Origin: Durusdinium trenchii
Taxonomy: Eukaryota > Sar > Dinophyceae > Suessiales > Symbiodiniaceae
DNA: 64,000 nt
NCBI GenBank assembly: GCA_963970005.1
Contig: CAXAMN010006557.1
Coordinates: 1-64,000, forward strand
Direction of reading: 5' to 3'
The notes under the pieces are model-generated. The model was not told where the DNA came from. It did no database searches and worked only from the letters and a program-made list of their open reading frames with translations. The position numbers and the translations under genes are program-made. Below are positions 52,280 to 62,491 of the stretch, piece after piece (within the stretch, counting starts at the first letter, position 1; every line of letters begins with the position of its first letter).

Positions 52280-52517
52280 CGTGATCCATGGCGAGCGTCG
52301 GCAGCAAAACACATGGATACAATGGACCTCTTCAATCGATGTGCCGATCGTCCGATCGTCCGATGGTCTCGCCGACGGTGTCTCCCTGTCGCCGCCCTCC
52401 GTCCCTCAGGCCGCAGAGGCCGGCGGCTCCTCCGCCGAGGCGATGCGCACCGCGGCCACGACTGCCGCGTTGAAGGCGAAGACCATGGACCGGTGGACCA
52501 TGTTGGACATGAGATGA
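52280..52517 (+). CDS. terminal exon, Ser/Pro- then Ala-rich
   Basis: After GACCTTCAG, 78 codons to TGA. Reads DVPIVRSSDGLADGVSLSPP, then AEAMRTAATTAALKAKTMDR. Strong composition. The minus strand is open but poorer. Confidence 0.62.
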
Positions 52518-52812
52518 AACGAGAACCGTTGGCTGCGGTGCGTGCGGTGGATCGATCTGATCGTCGTTTCAATTTCATTGTCAGGACTCGAACAGGCCTG
52601 TTGAAAGGCATATGATCCACTATCCCCTGCTCTCCCTACTGAAGGTATTGGAGGAATTTTTGGTTACATACTGCAAGGTCTAGAGTCTAGGTGATCCAGT
52701 TTCAGGTGCTTGAACGCTTTGCAGATGAGTTCGGGAAGTGAATCGTCTTTTGGTGTGAGTCTTAGAGGATATGGTTTTCCTCAGAAGAAACATGGGCATC
52801 ACGCTTCTTCAG

Positions 52813-52990
52813 GTCTCACACGCCCAGCCGATCCCAGGGCGTCCGCATATGTCCGCCCAGTGCATGCAGTGACCCCCCCAGTCGGTTCGCTCGATCCGAC
52901 CGCATCCACGGAAAGCCACCGGACCGAACGGACACGTCGTGGTTTTGGGGAACTCCTGGCGCCTACACGACCAACGTCGCGTCTCGGAAG
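52813..52990 (+). CDS. exon with consensus donor, Pro/Thr/Arg-rich
   Basis: From GCTTCTTCAG to CGGAAG|GTACGT. Reads ASAYVRPVHAVTPPVGSLDP, then RTRRGFGELLAPTRPTSRLG. Low-order, probably disordered. Confidence 0.58.
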
Positions 52991-53332
52991 GTACGTGGAT
53001 CCATAGGGAGAATCAAAGATCATCTGCAAACGCCACCGACCAACGACACTGGTGCCTGTAAGAGTTGGTCATTTGGGATGCACAGGTGAAGACGATCCGG
53101 GCCAAAACGCTTAAAAGCTTTCGCAGCAACCAATCCATTATCATCTCTCATTTGCGATCTGAAGATGATGTTCATTGATGGATGTCCATTCCCAAGTAGA
53201 AGCCGTGGTCGCAACTCTTGTCTTTATGTTTTGGAGGTTCATCGGCTGTTGACTGGGGTCGGTTGACTTCACATGACGACAAACAAGGACCATGCCATAT
53301 TGACTATTCTATAGGTTTCATCACGTCCAGTC

Positions 53333-53533
53333 AGCGAAAGAACATCCTTGGCGAGGGCCTTTTATGAACTACCAGCCAACGAGAGGAGCCTTCAATCCCA
53401 AAGCAGAGGACCATCCACCGCATGGAAGGACAGATTGACCACGGCACTTTTCTGTCTGGATCTCCCAACGATGCAGAATGTTGGCCTTTGGGTTGGTTTC
53501 ACGGATAGAAAGGCAGACATGTTAGTTGCATAG
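53333..53533 (+). CDS. terminal exon, unknown protein
   Basis: After ACGTCCAG the frame reads LARAFYELPANERSLQSQSR, then WKDRLTTALFCLDLPTMQNV to TAG. The exact start is uncertain by a few bases. Confidence 0.5.
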   Translation, partial: SERTSLARAFYELPANERSLQSQSRGPSTAWKDRLTTALFCLDLPTMQNVGLWVGFTDRKADMLVA

Positions 53534-53709
53534 TTGAAAGATCTATAGGTACCCCCTGTAGGCTTTAGCATTTTCCTCTACAACCCGACGTGGTATCCAG
53601 GGGTTCGATGCGGTCCATGGCCGCAACTCAAAAAAAGGAACACTTATGTCATCTCATATATCTCACCCGCAGGTTCTAGTCAATTTGTGTCCATTTCTCC
53701 ACTTGCCAG

Positions 53710-53931
53710 GCATTTCACTGGGACACTCTCGCCGTCGAAAACCCCGCCGGCATGCCTCCGCAGGGAGACGCCGCGGCCGAAGAGTTCCGGCCGAGGGCCG
53801 CAGCGGGGGCCGCAGCGGTGGCCGAAGCGGCGCAGGAGGTGGAGACGGGGAAGGTGGTGGAGCGAAAAGCAATGACCTGCAGGAAGGGGTTGGACAATCA
53901 AAAAGAAACGGGTTGGAACATACTAATATGA
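53710..53931 (+). CDS. exon, Ala/Glu-rich helix
   Basis: After CTTGCCAG in phase 0: FHWDTLAVENPAGMPPQGDA, then AAAGAAAVAEAAQEVETGKV and on to TGA. The GC-rich core is Ala/Glu-rich. Minus frames are also open because of GC content. Confidence 0.57.
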   Translation, partial: AFHWDTLAVENPAGMPPQGDAAAEEFRPRAAAGAAAVAEAAQEVETGKVVERKAMTCRKGLDNQKETGWNILI

Positions 53932-54022
53932 AAATCATATATAGATGACGCAAATGAGTCATGCCCAAAAGACACCTGTAATACGTTTGACTGGGTAGGT
54001 TTTTTGTTGTTTTGCCTTTCAG

Positions 54023-54401
54023 GAGAGTGTACTCGCAGGATTGTCCGGAAGACCACACATCGGATTGTTCAGTGCATGTCCACTGTTTGGAGGATTGGAT
54101 CCCAATCAATCGACTTGTCCAGTCATGGTTCAAAACTGGAAATTCCAGTCACTGGCCTTTTTGTCCCACTTGCGGAACCGGACCTCTTCGCGCATCGAAA
54201 CGCCGTAAACTGAGATGCCGTTTTCCCATCGGCTGTCGCGCCCGCACTAATCATGTGGATTTGGGTCAGACGAAGAACGATCCGCATCGACCGGACGGGT
54301 CGAGACATCTCAACGATCCGCTTCGACCGGGCTCGAGACATGAGACAATGTATTATAATTACCTGGACCTTCAAGGGATGTCCTGTCTGGAGGTCCCTTA
54401 G
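54023..54401 (+). CDS. RING-like zinc-binding protein, C-terminal exon
   Basis: After CCTTTCAG the frame is open for 126 codons to TAG. Early on it reads CPEDHTSDCSVHVHCLEDWI and, after a loop, HWPFCPTCGTG. The C-x2-H-x2-C-L-x-x-W core and the closing C-P-x-C match the second half of RING-H2/APC11-type domains. The first Cys pair would be in the preceding exon. If real, an E3-ubiquitin-ligase-type role is possible. The long W-containing loop and the imperfect H spacing make it a variant. Confidence 0.5.
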
Positions 54402-54798
54402 TAGTGGGCTGGGGCTTCCAGCCAGGTGACCCCTTTGAAGGTGCTGGTACCTGGATCTTCCAACGACATGCCACTGGTACCTCTTGCCAACCTTGGGTGG
54501 TTTGATGGATGAAGTGAAGGCAGAAATTGATCACAGGCAGGTCAGATCCAGGTATAAGCTCCATACATCTACAGTCCTGGGGTGCCTGGATGTCCCTGGG
54601 TCTTGTTCCTGCTTCTCCTCATAGTTCAGTTTGGAATGACCACGTTGAGGTTGCAGGTAGTTTTGAAAGACTCGAACATTGAAAGCAGGAGATTTCCGGG
54701 CAATTATATCAGGTGTTCTCATGTAGTAAAACGGTCAAGCCATGTACAACCAATATAATACCTACCTGTCATCGACCCCCTCCACATTTCTCCTTTAG

Positions 54799-54931
54799 GA
54801 CCTGCTCGTGAGACCCAGATCCTTCGAGACGGCAGGTGAAGGACGAAGTGGCTGGAAAAGCGGACTTCTCTGCGATGGTGCGCTGAATCGTGAGATGTCG
54901 ACCGCCGGGTGCATCGTGCATCGCTGGACAG
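54799..54931 (+). CDS. internal exon, unknown protein
   Basis: From CTCCTTTAG (phase 0) to GGACAG|GTGGGT. Reads VRPRSFETAGEGRSGWKSGL, then CDGALNREMSTAGCIVHRWT. Confidence 0.55.
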
Positions 54932-54977
54932 GTGGGTGGGTTGACCACCTCAGTAATCCATTCTCTGATTTGTTCCC

Positions 54978-55175
54978 ATGGTCGGTGCCATGCCCCGCCA
55001 TATTCGACACGCTCTCACAATAGCTGCGTCATCCTGTAGTCATCTCCGTGGAATCATCACATACTCGTCAAGTCCTTTGATGTCCTCCCCGCACTGTCTT
55101 AGGCAGCGACCCGAGGGTTCCGTTGCTGCCAAATACAAGATCCGCACGATCCTTCAGATAGAAATGTATAAATAA
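54978..55175 (+). CDS. possible terminal exon, basic end
   Basis: Open frame to TAA. The end reads LRQRPEGSVAAKYKIRTILQ-IEMYK. Borders are not clear. Confidence 0.37.
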   Translation: MVGAMPRHIRHALTIAASSCSHLRGIITYSSSPLMSSPHCLRQRPEGSVAAKYKIRTILQIEMYK

Positions 55176-55549
55176 CATGATGACATGGGCAGTTGCCATA
55201 CAGCAGAAGCAGTGGAAGCCAAGTGCATGGGGCATTCTGAAATCTGCGAAACAAATAGCATGTGAAGCATGGAAGATTTGGCGTGTCTTTCTCATGTCCA
55301 TTACCTCAGAAACAAAGAAATGAACAGAACTTTTGCGGAAATCCTCTTCCATTCCTTTGCGTCTCACGGATGGATTAGAATTCATTTCCCGACCGGTCAA
55401 AGACATCATGTTACATCATTTTACTGGAGTTGGCCATTAAAAACTATACACTAGTCACTAGATCCCACGTGGGTACCCAAAAGAGCAAAGTGGAATGACA
55501 GTAAAGCATGCTGTGAAATGAAACGGTTAGTGCAGATGACCAAACAAAA

Positions 55550-55731
55550 ATGAAAATCAACTGCTCATGTTTTGGCGAAGAGCGTTTGTTATGAAAAGAC
55601 GTTTTCTACATTTTGCGTTCTAGAAGCAGAATAACAACCGACTGAAACTAAACACACATGAAAATCAACCGCTCATGTTTTGGCCAAGAGCGTTTGTTAT
55701 GAAAAGACGTCTTCTACATGTTGCGTTCTAT
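55550..55731. repeat. direct duplication of ~72 bp
   Basis: Copies at 55550-55622 and 55658-55731 share CTCATGTTTTGGCxAAGAGC, GTTTGTTATGAAAAGACG and TTGCGTTCTA, separated by about 35 bp. Confidence 0.9.
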
Positions 55732-55747
55732 AGATTATGCTTCTCCA

Positions 55748-56280
55748 CCGCAGTAAGTCAAATCAAGTAAATCAAGTCAAGTGTAAAGTAAGTCAAGACA
55801 CGCAAGAAAGCCAAGTAAATCAAGTCAATTCAATTCAAGTTGCAAGCATCCAATTGCAAAACACAATAATGAGCACCGCTCCAGCACAGTCTTGTTCGAT
55901 CGACACGCACGATCCTACAAAAGGGTTGCGCGGGAATCAGCAAAATTACAATTTTACTACAGTTTTGTGCGATCGACACGCGCGATCCTATGTAAAACAC
56001 ACGGTTTCGCCAGCATCTTCCGGACCAGGGCGCCATCAAGACACTTAAAAAGCTTTCCAAAGTTTTAAATACTTTGCCATACTTTCAAATGTAACTCAAG
56101 TCAAGTCAAGCTAGTCTTGTCAAGTAAGTCAAGTCAAGTTAGTTCTGTCAAGTAGGTCTTGTCAAGCAAGGAAGCAAGGCAAATCAAGTAAGTCAAGTCA
56201 AGTCAGTCAAGTCAAGTAAGTCTTGTCAAGGAAGTCAAATCAAGTGGGTCAAGTCAAGTACGTCAATAGATTAAGTCAAG
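55748..56280. repeat. degenerate AAGTC pentamer tracts with an internal duplicate
   Basis: AAGTC/AAGTAAGTC repeats at about 55748-55850 and 56092-56280. Between them, TTCGATCGACACGCACGATCC-type sequence is present twice (55894-55918 and 55967-55990). Confidence 0.88.
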
Positions 56281-57340
56281 ACATGCAAAAGGAACTCGTG
56301 CTAGATCAAGACATGCTAGATGTTGACATGTTAGCATGCACGGAGCTCCTGTGAAAGGCCCTTCGCCAAGTCTTTCGGGAATAACAAATATACACAAAAG
56401 TAAAACTGAAATATACTATCATAGTAAAACCTTAGAGGTATTCCAGGACCAGGTCTGGACCTGCCTGGCTCATTGGGTCTTTGGGGAAGGGCTTTGTTCT
56501 CACCGCACCGGTCCTGGTCCGCCAGGTCAAGCGTGCGAACCGTGCACCGGTCAGCCGAGCCGTCGGGAGACACGGTGGGGCTGCCAGCCAGGTGGAGAGC
56601 TGTGTCTTGCCGAGGAAAAGGATAGAAAAGGATTTATCTATGTGAATCGATCTAAGATCTATATATCTAATCTTATCTATCTATCTGTCTAACTGACTAT
56701 TTATCTAACTATCTAACTATTCTATCCAACGATCATTAACGATCTAATTATCTAACTATAATCTATCTATTGTGTACCATGTTGATCCATGTTGATCCGT
56801 TGTTCGATCTCTCTGTCGAATTCACCAAATTGAGCTGGGGCCAGCTGGGGTGATGCGTGGCATGGAGATGTCCAGAGACGCTGTTAGGGCATTGGAGGGG
56901 CGGCTGGCATCAACAAAGTGCTGGACCGTTCGTGGTGAATGGCTCCGTGAGAAACTCGTTGGTTCGGGAGATGAATTCCGGGCACACGTCCACTGTTGAT
57001 GGACCCTAAAAGCGCCATGTCGACCCACGACCGTGGTGAGACCGTGAGACCTGTGCGTGTGGAAGCGTCCACGACCGCCCAGTGGCAACTAAGAACTCCT
57101 CCATTGGAATCCAAGTGACCGGACGCCGCAACAAGCAAATCTAAAGAACATCGAGCGATCCATTCTGTCATTCCTGACAGATTTGTTAGTCGAATATGAT
57201 AATATGTCCACATTGATCTCTGAAAAGAATCGCCAGATAGAATGATTTCTTTTAGAAAAAACGGCCTTAATAGGAGCCTAAGGCATTGATGTTTCATCGC
57301 TACATGCTTCATCTCTAAGACACTTTGATCTTGGCCTAAG
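56281..57340. other. no confident gene; one GC island
   Basis: At 56430-56630 two plus frames are open: one Cys/Pro/Gly-rich, one basic (RQVKRANRAPVSRAVGRHGG). At 56640-56770 there are degenerate CTAT repeats. A 168-codon minus frame (56884-57390) has uneven composition. Confidence 0.35.
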
Positions 57341-57506
57341 GCCAAAGATGCTGCGGCCTCCAAGCTGCAGGCCAGACAACGTCCGGGCACCCCAAATCAG
57401 CCGAGTCGGGGCGACGAGTCGTCACGGACCGGTCGGAGCAAGTCAAGGGCGGAAGGAGCCGGGGAAGGAGCCCGAACCAAGTCACGAATGTCGCTGGTGG
57501 ATACAG
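57341..57506 (+). CDS. exon, Ser/Arg/Gly-rich
   Basis: From GGCCTAAG (phase 0) to ATACAG|GTTTGT. Reads AKDAAASKLQARQRPGTPNQ, then SSRTGRSKSRAEGAGEGART. RS-like and probably disordered. Confidence 0.58.
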
Positions 57507-57615
57507 GTTTGTGTTTGTAACTTAGTAAGTATATTTGTTTTTTCGTTTATCAACTGTCCAACATACTGCTAAATAGGGATGGGTACTGCTGTCCTTTTCT
57601 TCCATGACGCTTCAG

Positions 57616-57837
57616 GGAAGGTGCTTGCATACCCGAAAAGCCTGTCGTGGAAACCGGGGTTTTCAGTGGATTTGTGGACCTGGTCGTTCGGAATGCACCG
57701 GTTTCTTGCGTCTGGGCATGGTGTCCTTAGTGGTGTCCTTGTCCTTTCTCAATTGGGTGGGGCCAGTCACCACTACACTGCAAGATGGAAACACTCCAGA
57801 AGATCAACACACACTTTTTTCAGCCAGGCGTTCTTAA
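57616..57837 (+). CDS. exon, Cys-containing with membrane-like segment
   Basis: After GCTTCAG in phase 0: RCLHTRKACRGNRGFQWICG, then a hydrophobic LGMVSLVVSLSFLNWVGP, then TAA. An overlapping frame (57579-57932, 117 codons from ATG) is also protein-like. Confidence 0.42.
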   Translation, partial: GRCLHTRKACRGNRGFQWICGPGRSECTGFLRLGMVSLVVSLSFLNWVGPVTTTLQDGNTPEDQHTLFSARRS

Positions 57838-58261
57838 GAGCAGTCTCAGTCGACGAAGTCCCACACAACACACAACACACACAATCGCACACAACACAAT
57901 CGCACAGGTGCCAAGACCCTGTAGTTCTGTGAAGACACGGCTCGACGCTCCGCCCGATGACGGATCGACTCGCCGTCTGGCCCCCAACAGTTCCGGGGTG
58001 TGACTCACCATAGACCGATCGAACTCGCCGTAAGGAAGTGCATTCGGTGCAAAAAGGAGGTCAGCTTAGCATATGTCCAGCAAGAATTCCTCTAGATCCT
58101 CACACTACTCTTGTCTTCACCCCACACAGATCAGAATCAGATGATTCATATGCGCGGGCCTCCAACTGATCCATGACACACGAAAGTCCCTCAGCTGCAC
58201 TTGTCTTTACGCTTCCTCTTCTTGTGAAACGACGCAGTGCCTGGCGCATGGCGCGCTTCAG

Positions 58262-58434
58262 GTGGCATTATGGCGCGCTCCAAGATCGCGGCGCTCCGCG
58301 TGCCGCGCCGCAGTGAGCACGAGGCCGAGGTCGACCAAGGGCACCCTGACGGGTCCGTGGTCGTGCCTTCAGTGAGAACGGCGAAGGCCGGCGGGGTCGA
58401 AATACTATTGGAGTTCGTCGGTTTCATGTTCTAA
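58262..58434 (+). CDS. terminal exon, unknown protein
   Basis: After GCGCTTCAG, with ATG nearby: MARSKIAALRVPRRSEHEAE, then VVPSVRTAKAGGVEILLEFV to TAA. The minus frame 58191-58427 ends in KKRKRKDKCS and is a rival. Confidence 0.48.
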
Positions 58435-58880
58435 ATCATTCACTGAAAACGGAAAAAACACGTGGGAACTCTATCCACTTGAGCTGAAATCAACTCTGGT
58501 TACTTTCATTGTGATTTCAGGGAGTGTACCTGGAACATCCAAGGGGTCCCCACCACCCTACACTACTTAGTGCTACTGTACTACTTGTTAGTTTCCATTG
58601 GGCACCCATTTGATGGTCCTGCTACCAGAGTAGACTGGCTTGCCTTTGCAGTTTCAGGGTGAGGTCAATCGCCCATGAAAAGTACCTTAATGGTACATGC
58701 ATAGTTGTTTCCAACAGTTCTACCATGTTTTACAGTTCTACAGTTCTACAATGTTCTACGTATATACAGTGTATATATATATTATCATAATATTCTATAC
58801 TATCATTGTCCAGCTTTCCAGCTTGTGTTTCTGTTCTTTTTCTGTGCACACCTCTCGGCCCAGCTTGTGTTCCCTGTCAG

Positions 58881-59021
58881 GATGTGAGCTACCAACGTTT
58901 ACAACAGCCGTTGCCGCCGGCCAAGCGAGAGGCAACGTCCCCGTCGGGCGGTCGGGCAGCAGGCTGCGCAAGTGGGCTTTTGATGTCTTTTGGTTGGTTC
59001 TGGTTCGAATTATTGGTATGA
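58881..59021 (+). CDS. exon, unknown protein
   Basis: After CCCTGTCAG in phase 0: DVSYQRLQQPLPPAKREATS, then GCASGLLMSFGWFWFELLV and TGA. TATTG|GTATGA could be a donor. A second frame is also open. Confidence 0.45.
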   Translation, partial: DVSYQRLQQPLPPAKREATSPSGGRAAGCASGLLMSFGWFWFELLV

Positions 59022-59343
59022 GAAAATGGAGATGTGGCCTGTTTTCCTATATAGGTTTGGTGGCATAGAGTCAGCTGTGTTCGCTTGCTGGAGGTATTTG
59101 GAGGCTCCCCAATTCTTTAAGACTCCGAAAAGGTTGTTGGGTGGTTGGTTCATCAGGTGAGGCAAACGTGAAACAACAAGCTGCCAAAACGATTTGCAGT
59201 TTAAGTCAGCCACCCTAACGCCCCACCAGCCAGAGAATCATGAGATGTTGTGAGCTGTTCAGATTTTTTCAGTTCGCAGCTTGTAGATGGACCAACCATG
59301 CAGCTAATTACTTGGTTTGCCCACATGAAGCCACAGAGCATAG

Positions 59344-59585
59344 CACAGAGCTCCAGAGCAGTCGGGCGACCAGCTCCGCCGTGGACCACCGCCTCGACCG
59401 AACGAACGGGGCGAACGGGGCGAACCGGACCCGTGGCGCCGCGCTGGACCCGTGGCGCCGCAGGAGCGCGAGCGAGCCGTGATCAAGCTTCAGGCCTTGG
59501 AACGTCGGGAGCCTCCGGTTCCACCGCGGCAGTCGGGGGCCGTCGGGCGGTTCTGGCTCGGCCAGAGAGAAAGTAGACGCACCTG
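59344..59585 (+). CDS. exon, Arg/Pro/Glu-rich with helix
   Basis: From AGCATAG to CACCTG|GTGAGG. Reads EQSGDQLRRGPPPRPNERGE, then QERERAVIKLQALERREPP. Strong borders. A 212-codon minus frame (59308-59946) and two plus frames overlap. Confidence 0.57.
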
Positions 59586-59732
59586 GTGAGGTCGGGTGGC
59601 AGGATGAGAGAGGGGTGTGATGCAAAAATTGGGGGGGCGCCCGGAGTGCTCCTGATTTGTTGGGGGGGGGTGGCTGGATAGAAAGGGACGCCCCACAAAT
59701 GTCGATGTTTCCTAGTTGCAGCCGTTCACCAG

Positions 59733-59948
59733 ATGAAAACCTGTGAGGAATCTGCAAAAGCGAGGGTGCCAAGCGGACCCTGTCCATCTGGTGGTTTTTA
59801 CTTGGCCGAAAGTAGGGATCTAGCTCAAGCTCAAAAGAGGGCCAATCCGGCCAATCCCTTTCTCCAGAATGTATCAGTATGTGGGTTTTGGCGCACTCCT
59901 TTGAACCCCTGGCAAATTGTGTGGAAAGTGATTCTTTGGTGGACATGA
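59733..59948 (+). CDS. 71-codon open frame, unknown protein
   Basis: ATG right after CACCAG. MKTCEESAKARVPSGPCPSG, then RDLAQAQKRANPANPFLQNV and a Trp-rich end to TGA. Complete as read, or a last exon. Confidence 0.5.
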   Translation: MKTCEESAKARVPSGPCPSGGFYLAESRDLAQAQKRANPANPFLQNVSVCGFWRTPLNPWQIVWKVILWWT

Positions 59949-60218
59949 TGGGAGTATTGGATCAAACTAACTAGACCTCTAGACCCCAAAGCTGGGTTAG
60001 TGTACATCCCCAAGTAGTCCTGCTGGGAAAGACGGCATCCTTGGATGATTGGAATGTCCCCCAACTCTAGGCTCTCCCTCTGTTACTACCCGTGGCCCGG
60101 AACTCGATATAGCTTGATCTCCTGTAGGTCGTCTATTCTGCTCATTGCCTGTGGGAAGAAACCCGGGTCCCCTGGTGATGACCTACAGCCGTGTACAACT
60201 GCCACCAGCCTCCACCAG

Positions 60219-60338
60219 CGCCGAGGTGGCATCCTGGCCCGCGCCCAAGTGCAACGCCTGCGAGACGCGCGGGCGACGAAGGATGCGCCCAAGGCAGCCG
60301 TGGACGCGGCGAACGACGGGTGGGATGATGTCGGATGA
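60219..60338 (+). CDS. terminal exon, Ala/Arg helix
   Basis: After CTCCACCAG in phase 0: RRGGILARAQVQRLRDARAT, then KDAPKAAVDAANDGWDDVG and TGA. Confidence 0.57.
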   Translation, partial: RRGGILARAQVQRLRDARATKDAPKAAVDAANDGWDDVG

Positions 60339-60832
60339 CAGGAGTGGCGACATGTGAATGAAGCTAAGTCAGCTTCTATATTTTGGTGTTGGTGACCTGG
60401 GACTTGCCAGGTGTCACTGCAGTGAGATGTTTAACTGATTAAGATCTTTTCTCGTTGTTTGGCTTGTTATCTAGTGAGAAACTATGAGTGGAGAGCTGCA
60501 GGGCTCCCTAGGCAGGAGAAGTGTTTGACTTTCTTGGGGTGTTCCCAGATGTTGAACTGAAGGTTCTCCCAGCTTCTCGAAAGAGGATCATGATGTGTCC
60601 CACACTATCCCCTTTTTCGGTGCCTCATGCTGATTCCACAAACATCCCAGCCCGTTCGCATGGAGCAACAGGATCACACTTTAAATTACGGGTAACTAAA
60701 ATTTGATGCTCAAAATTTAGATAACAGATGATAACAGAATCGATGACGAATCCTGCAAGTGATTATATATTATATTTGTATAGTTGTTATTTGTGGAACA
60801 AATGTGAATGATCAACCCTCCCACTCACTAAC

Positions 60833-60982
60833 ATGGAAGTGCTTCTATACAAACAGGAACCTTTTCCCTTCCATGTCAGTGAGCCTGAGTGCATCAACTT
60901 TGGGATTGCTACCGAGAAACCGATGATCATTGAACCGCCATCTCTGCTCGCCAGGCAGCCAAGAAGGCAGGCCGAAGGTTGA
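60833..60982 (+). CDS. 49-codon open frame, unknown protein
   Basis: ATG to TGA: MEVLLYKQEPFPFHVSEPEC, then INFGIATEKPMIIEPPSLLA. The first 16 bases around the ATG pair with 60868-60883. It probably continues, through a junction near 60954, into the frame below. Confidence 0.47.
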   Translation: MEVLLYKQEPFPFHVSEPECINFGIATEKPMIIEPPSLLARQPRRQAEG

Positions 60983-61089
60983 ATAGACCAGGGCTGGTGC
61001 CAGCTGATTTCTTTGACAACACACCTTCTTTCCGACCTTTGTGGTTCTTCTTACAGTGGCTCAATACTAGTAGCCTGCAACAAGCCTGA
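60955..61089 (+). CDS. terminal exon overlapping the end of the previous frame
   Basis: After GCTCGCCAG in phase 0: AAKKAGRRLNRPGLVPADFF, then DNTPSFRPLWFFLQWLNTSS and TGA. It overlaps the previous frame in another phase, so one of the two ends earlier than listed. Confidence 0.5.
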   Translation, partial: AAKKAGRRLNRPGLVPADFFDNTPSFRPLWFFLQWLNTSSLQQA

Positions 61090-61321
61090 AGCCTGTACCA
61101 GGGAGTGCAAAGTTGGGGGTTGGTGAAGAGTTCACTGATTTACTGTAACTCCCTCGATGTACCAGATGTCTTTGGTGTGAAGGTCATTCTTACATTTTTT
61201 GTTCCCAAGTGTTCTCATCAAGATCCAAAAGAGTCTTCTCCAAGCGGGTCCCTGTGGGTTCATAGTGGCGGGTCCTTGTAGACACTGGTCCGAACCGTTG
61301 CCTCCATAGCATCTGTGACAG

Positions 61322-61494
61322 AAAACTGCGATCCTTGATGACGAAACCTATGAGAAACGGTTCCTTGTTCCGATCCAGTCTTCAGGATTGACGTCAGTCT
61401 TCAGAGCTCCTTCTTCCGATCTGGGGATTTTCTGGCAGCCAGCGGGTTTTGTGTGGGTCGGGCACCCGTTTGGAAGCGCCCGGAAGCAACCCTG
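61322..61494 (+). CDS. internal exon, unknown protein
   Basis: From CTGTGACAG to AACCCTG|GTAGGT. Reads TAILDDETYEKRFLVPIQSS, then APSSDLGIFWQPAGFVWVGH. A minus frame of 93 codons is its shadow. Confidence 0.55.
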
Positions 61495-61747
61495 GTAGGT
61501 TGACCTCCCTATAGAGTCTATTCTGTCTATGGACTCGGTCAACCGTCTCCGAGTTTTGATCCATGGCGCCCATGCATGAGATCCAAACTGGTTGGACCAA
61601 GGGATCTGGGTGATTGGAGCCGAGCTCAAAGCCCAAGTTCTTTAAGCAATCACATCAATCCACTCTTCAACACTCGAACCATCTCGAACCTCTACCTTTT
61701 TTTTTGGTTCTAAGGTTTTAAGATGTTCTACGGTTCACGGCTGTCGA

Positions 61748-62125
61748 GTGAAGCTGGACTCCAGTCGCGTCGCGTTGTTCGCCGCGTCGCTGTTTTGCTC
61801 CACTTGGAGACACCTCGATTCAGCGAACCGAACGGTGGAGAGACCAGACGAATCAAGTCCGTTGGTCAAGCATGGTCTCTCGCCAGCAGTTGGAACATGG
61901 ACAGTCATGGTAGATATGGTAACCGACTACTGGGGTCCTGTGGTCGAAAGGACATATCCAAAAAGCTTGTGGTCCAACTTTCAAGTATCAAGAACTCCAA
62001 TTCTTCGGAACTCCCAGATGCCGGATGCGACATTCATCCAGATGCCAAGGGATGCGTTGACCCACCAAGAAGAGCTACATGAAACAAATACTTGCAGCTT
62101 GAAAAGGTGTGGCCATGGGCCCTGA
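61748..62125 (+). CDS. long exon or exon pair, unknown protein
   Basis: Open for 125 codons. The start is leader-like (LDSSRVALFAASLFCSTW). GATATG|GTAACC at 61919 is a possible donor. The remainder (YWGPVVERTYPKSLWSNFQV) is also protein-like. Another plus frame is open throughout. Confidence 0.42.
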   Translation: MKLDSSRVALFAASLFCSTWRHLDSANRTVERPDESSPLVKHGLSPAVGTWTVMVDMVTDYWGPVVERTYPKSLWSNFQVSRTPILRNSQMPDATFIQMPRDALTHQEELHETNTCSLKRCGHGP

Positions 62126-62491
62126 GCCATGACCATCCCCATCCGAACGCTGCGTCCGCGCGGACTGCTCTAGCGCCTTCTCGGCGCGGAGCGTGCGACG
62201 AGCTGATGAGTCGGCGATGCGCTTCACGGCGATGCGAGTCGTGTGGGCATCACGGTTGCAAGGTCGGCGTGGGCGGGATTCGTTGTCCTTTCTTGGGTGT
62301 ATCCTATTCCCTGGGCCCAGTGGATGATGATGGTTAGTAAAGGCATGATAAGGCATGTAAAGTTTATGTTAAGTTTATAAAGCTCTTCCTCTAAAATATT
62401 GATCAATGTTTACCGACTCTTGCAGGTGATAGGACTCCCCCAAGTCCTTTCGAAGTTTGGACGTGGCTGACTGCAGCAAAGTCAAGGGATT
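62126..62491. other. coding-like island at 62130-62300, strand unresolved
   Basis: Plus frames are Arg/Cys-rich. A minus frame reads SARRTLRAEKALEQSARTQR. No clear borders. The rest is AT-rich. Confidence 0.3.

Noticed and set aside
59308..59946. 212-codon minus-strand frame as a gene
   Set aside because: It spans a plus exon with a GTGAGG donor, a C/G-run region and a further plus frame. Composition is uneven and poly-Pro arises from a G run.
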